DNA from: Paradesertivirga sp966210515 | GTDB taxonomy: Bacteria; Bacteroidota; Bacteroidia; Sphingobacteriales; Sphingobacteriaceae | NCBI GenBank assembly: GCA_966210515.1 | Contig: CBIHLM010000007.1 | Location: forward strand, 27,659-91,658 | Direction: 5' to 3' | Length of the DNA stretch: 64,000 nucleotides | Part shown: piece by piece, positions 60,880-64,000 of the stretch | Layout: each line of letters opens with the position of its first letter | Numbering within the stretch: position 1 is the stretch's first letter | Program-made: the position numbers and the translations under genes | Notes under the pieces: generated by a model | Told to the model about the DNA's origin: nothing | The model's database searches: none | The model's input: only the letters and a program-made list of their open reading frames with translations

Positions 60880-63258
60880 ATGAAGAATACCTTTATTTTA
60901 ATATTGCTTTTTATTTTAAGCTTTCACATTGAAACCAGTGCCCAAAACGTATGGGCAGGAGATTTAGAGAAGCAGTTTTCTACTTACCTGGAAAACAACT
61001 TTCGGGAAAAAATATATGTTCATACCGATAAATACGCTTATCTGGGGGGTGAAATTCTCTGGCTAAAAGTTTATAATGTAGAACCCTATACCAATTGGCC
61101 TTGCAATGTAAGTAAAGTGGCTTATGTAGAGGTACTCAATAATGAAAATAAGCCGGTGCTTCAAACCAAGATCGCGCTTACAAGGGGAAGCGGGGCAGGG
61201 TCTTTGTATCTTCCGGCAACACTTGTTTCGGGTAATTATACACTTAGGGCTTATACTGCCTGGATGAAAAATTTCGATCCTGAGTTTTTCTTTCACAAAG
61301 AGATCAATATTCTTAATACATTAAAAGATGAGCCTGTATCGGCGCAAGCTTTAACTGAAAAACAATATGCCGTTCGTTTTTTTCCGGAAGGAGGAAATTT
61401 GGTGTACGGCTTGAAGAGTAAAGTAGCATTCCGTGCAGTGGATTCTGAAGGTAAAAGCTTTGGGTTTAGCGGGGCCATTGTGAACAGTGTTAATGATACC
61501 ATTGTAAGATTTCAGCCTCATAAATTCGGCATCGGAAGCTTTTGGTTTACGCCGCTTGAGGGTCAATCCTATAAAGCGGTTATAGTTCGTGATAATGAAA
61601 AGCAAAACTTGAGTTTGCCGGAGATACATACCGCTGGAGCGGTTTTAGCAGTTAAACACGAAACAGCTCCGGTTTTGAAGGTGGATGTTCAGGCAAAGAT
61701 TGCCAATGAAAGCGCCTTTACATTAGTGGTACACTCGGGGCGAAAAATGGTATTTACGCAATCGCTTAATGCAAATAAGATTGCTGAAGGCTTTTCAATT
61801 CCTGTAAATAAATTGAATGACGGGATTGCTCATATTACTCTTTTCAATTCAGGGCGTCCCTTATGCGAACGTTTGTATTTTAAGCAACCGGAACATCAGT
61901 TGCAAATCAGGCTAAAGACCGATAAATCCGAATATTTAACCCGCCAAAAGGTCGATATAGATATAGAGCAAGCTGTTAATGCAATTCCGGCTTCTACCAA
62001 TTTTTCGCTGGCAGTTTATCGTGCAGATTCGATCCTTACCGAGGAAGCAGACATTGTAGGTTCATTGCTGCTAAATTCAGAATTGAGGGGAAACATAGAA
62101 AATGTGAACTGGTACCTGAAAAACCCGTCAGAAGCGGCGGCTATGGATAATTTGATGCTTACGCATGGCTGGAGCAGGTTTAAGTGGAATGATGTACTAA
62201 CTGCGAAACAGCAAAGCTATCCGTATCAACCCGAAATGCATGGTCATATAATAACAGCCAGATTGAGTAAACAGGGAACGCCAGTTTTCGATGAATCGGT
62301 TTTCTTGTCAATTCCGGATAAAAAGGTGAGGCTTTTTACGGGCACCAGCGATAATAAAGGCGAGGTGAAGTTCTATACCAAGGATTTTTATGGTCAGTCC
62401 GAGATCATAGCCCAGGTAGATCCCCGATCAGACAGTCTTTCCAAGATAGAGATCCTTTCTCCTTTCGCGAATAAGTTTTCCGAAGCAAAAAGGCCAGCGT
62501 TCTCTGTTAAACAGTTTCCTGCCGATTTGCTTGGCCGTAGTGTTGCCATGCAGGTTAATAATGTATTTAACTCAAAGTGTTTAAATGAAGAAATCGCCGT
62601 TCCTGTAGATTCTGCTGCCTTTTATAATCACCCTGCAAAGGCTTATCTGCTGGATGATTATGTGCGTTTTGCAACAATGGAAGAGGTGCTTAGAGAATAC
62701 GTGCCTGAGGTTCTTGTAACTATCAGAAAACGCGAGTATCATCTGAATGTTCCTGATCTCAATATTCTGGATTTTGACCATGGGGCGCCTTTTATTATGG
62801 TTGATGGCGTGCCTGTGTTTGACGATGGAAAGTCCATAATTAGATTCGATCCGCTGAAGTTGCAAAAGCTGGAAGTGGTAAACAGAGCGTTTGTTTATGG
62901 GCAAAATATTTTTCATGGGATAATCAGCTTTCATACCTATAAAGGCGATTTGGCCAGCTTTGAATTGCCAAAACAAGCCTTGGTGGTGGATTACGAGGGT
63001 ATGCAAAACCGAAAAGAATTTTATTCGCCGATGTATGAAGGAGATAATGCACAAATCTCCCGATTACCCGACTACAGAACAACGCTTTTCTGGAGTGCCA
63101 ATAATCAAACCGATGCAAAGGGAAAAGCTCGCTTAGGTTTTTTTACTTCAGATCTGGCGGGGAAATATTTTGTTGTTGTTCAATCGCTATCAGAGCAAGG
63201 ACAGGTGGGTTCTCAGGTTTTAGAGTTTAATGTGGTTAAGAAGGCGGAGTTTAACTAG
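60880..63258 (+). CDS. Large exported MG2/plug-like protein of unknown function
   Basis: A 792-residue exported protein (signal peptide to TSAQ, about residue 21). The opening IYVHTDKYAYLGGEILWLKV (about residues 45-64) is the macroglobulin-like MG2 pattern also found in alpha-2-macroglobulin-related proteins, but no thioester CxEQ motif is present. The middle holds further Ig-like domains (FFPEGGNLVYGLKSKVAFRA). The C-terminal third has a TonB-plug-like segment (FIMVDGVPVFDDGKSIIRFD) followed by an FTSDLAGKYFV-like macroglobulin strand. Proteins of this type recur beside TonB receptors in Bacteroidota. Their role is not established; interaction with the receptor or capture of a protein ligand is inference. 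It ends the operon. Confidence 0.8.
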   Translation: MKNTFILILLFILSFHIETSAQNVWAGDLEKQFSTYLENNFREKIYVHTDKYAYLGGEILWLKVYNVEPYTNWPCNVSKVAYVEVLNNENKPVLQTKIALTRGSGAGSLYLPATLVSGNYTLRAYTAWMKNFDPEFFFHKEINILNTLKDEPVSAQALTEKQYAVRFFPEGGNLVYGLKSKVAFRAVDSEGKSFGFSGAIVNSVNDTIVRFQPHKFGIGSFWFTPLEGQSYKAVIVRDNEKQNLSLPEIHTAGAVLAVKHETAPVLKVDVQAKIANESAFTLVVHSGRKMVFTQSLNANKIAEGFSIPVNKLNDGIAHITLFNSGRPLCERLYFKQPEHQLQIRLKTDKSEYLTRQKVDIDIEQAVNAIPASTNFSLAVYRADSILTEEADIVGSLLLNSELRGNIENVNWYLKNPSEAAAMDNLMLTHGWSRFKWNDVLTAKQQSYPYQPEMHGHIITARLSKQGTPVFDESVFLSIPDKKVRLFTGTSDNKGEVKFYTKDFYGQSEIIAQVDPRSDSLSKIEILSPFANKFSEAKRPAFSVKQFPADLLGRSVAMQVNNVFNSKCLNEEIAVPVDSAAFYNHPAKAYLLDDYVRFATMEEVLREYVPEVLVTIRKREYHLNVPDLNILDFDHGAPFIMVDGVPVFDDGKSIIRFDPLKLQKLEVVNRAFVYGQNIFHGIISFHTYKGDLASFELPKQALVVDYEGMQNRKEFYSPMYEGDNAQISRLPDYRTTLFWSANNQTDAKGKARLGFFTSDLAGKYFVVVQSLSEQGQVGSQVLEFNVVKKAEFN

Positions 63259-63390
63259 AGAAGGGAGTATCGGATATAGTATAAATTCTTGTTCTTCCTA
63301 ATAATTTTAAGTACGGGAGATATCATATTAAAACAAGGTGTTAAAATTTTGGCCCAAGCTGCAAAGCAGAAGGCCAATAGTAGAGTAATC

Positions 63391-63981
63391 ATGAAACATT
63401 TTATAAATATTTTTTTAACTGCTCCGGCAATTTTATTGGTTTCGCTCGCTTATTCTCAAAGTAATGTAATCCACGTAAAGTCTCCTAACGGGAAGATTGA
63501 CATGGCTTTGGAAAGCGGATCGAAGATTTCATGGTCTGTCAAACATGAAAATACAGAAGTTATTGCTCCTTCAGCCATTTCATTAACACTTGGTAACGGG
63601 GGCATTTTAGGATAATGCAAAAGTTATTAATACTAAAAGCTCAAAAGTTAACACATCTTTTGCAACACCAGTTTATAAAAAGAAAACGGTGATTGATGAA
63701 TATAATCAGCTTACGGTAAGCTTTAAGGGTGATTTCGGTTTGGTTTTAAGAGCCTATAACGATGGTGTAGCTTACCGTTTTTTTACGAATAAGAAGGGGC
63801 AAATCATTGTTGAATCTGAGGAAGCTACTTTTAACTTCAGCAAAGATCAGAGGAACTTTCTTACTACAATGACAAAATAAATACATGGATTGCAGAACCT
63901 GGTAATTTCAAAATTATGATTGGAGCTTCTGCTACCGATATCAGGAGTACAGAAAATTTTAAAATAGGACTTTATAATTGA
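63391..63981 (+). pseudogene. Chimeric remnant: GH97 N-terminus joined to a GH3 C-terminal tail
   Basis: From the ATG at 63391 the frame encodes a signal peptide and KSPNGKIDMALESGSKISWS, closely matching the start of the intact GH97 at 37929. It stops at TAA 63613. The next frame, from 63611, continues the GH97 match (NTSFATPVYKKK, FKGDFGLVLRAYNDGVAYRF) to about 63845, corresponding to residue 150 of the intact protein. Near 63850 the match ends. A third frame then reads ELSYYNDKINTWIAEPGNFK and IMIGASATDIRSTENF to a TGA at 63979-63981, the typical last 40 residues of a GH3 enzyme. So a frameshift and a deletion or recombination joined two enzyme genes. It is not functional. Confidence 0.78.
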
Positions 63982-64000
63982 TTTTAATTAAGTCGTAACA

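Noticed and set aside
62581..63054. 157-codon antisense frame inside the MG2-like gene
   Set aside because: It is a shadow of a gene with clear domains on the plus strand.

Overview
The window comes from a Bacteroidota genome, most likely a soil- or plant-associated member of the Sphingobacteriaceae (Pedobacter/Mucilaginibacter type). The signs are SusC/SusD pairs, a hybrid two-component regulator (HTCS), a MurF-alanine racemase fusion, DUF4249 and DUF502 proteins, weak Shine-Dalgarno sequences, and a TTG-N19-TAnnTTTG promoter ahead of a tRNA pair. The genus assignment is inference. 

Left part (1-8.7 kb), mostly housekeeping: a lipid A-type acyltransferase cut by the window edge (1-652, minus), a metallophosphoesterase coupled to a nucleotidyltransferase-like gene broken by two in-frame stops, a DUF72 protein, a 1-Cys peroxiredoxin with a clear terminator, a macro-domain protein, a DUF502 membrane protein, MurF-Alr, RecX, then tRNA-Gly(GCC) and tRNA-Leu(UAA) with promoter and terminator. 

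8.7-15.1 kb (minus): a compact operon of a small Cys/His-containing exported protein, an ABC ATPase, a siderophore-type TonB-dependent receptor and two ABC permeases. It looks like a metal or metal-chelate uptake unit. 

15.2-55.4 kb: a polysaccharide utilization locus of about 40 kb. A GH95 fucosidase remnant lies at its left border. The plus strand then carries GH31 (with PA14), SusC, SusD, a surface glycan-binding lipoprotein, BACON-GH5, a CE6-like esterase, GH39, a CE20-like esterase, GH51, a divergent GH42-like enzyme, GH29, GH97, a type B carboxylesterase, GH2, a rhamnose/fucose mutarotase, a frameshifted alpha/beta esterase, GH42, GH3 and the HTCS regulator. The GH31/SusC/SusD/SGBP/BACON-GH5/GH3 core with galactosidase, fucosidase, arabinofuranosidase and acetyl esterases fits decorated, O-acetylated xyloglucan. 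Expected flow: surface lipoproteins (SGBP, SusD, GH5, CE6) bind, cut and deacetylate the chain; SusC imports oligosaccharides; periplasmic exo-enzymes strip fucose, galactose, arabinose, acetyl and xylose; GH3 finishes the glucan; the HTCS senses a released oligosaccharide. 

55.4-64 kb: a receiver-domain remnant, then an operon-like set of an unknown exported protein, an STN-containing TonB receptor, a DUF4249 lipoprotein and a 792-residue MG2-like exported protein. At the right edge lies a chimeric remnant in which the N-terminal part of a second GH97 gene runs into the C-terminal tail of a GH3 gene. 

Five broken genes or gene fragments (nucleotidyltransferase, GH95, esterase, receiver, GH97/GH3) show active turnover around the locus. 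No insertion sequence, CRISPR array or rRNA was seen.
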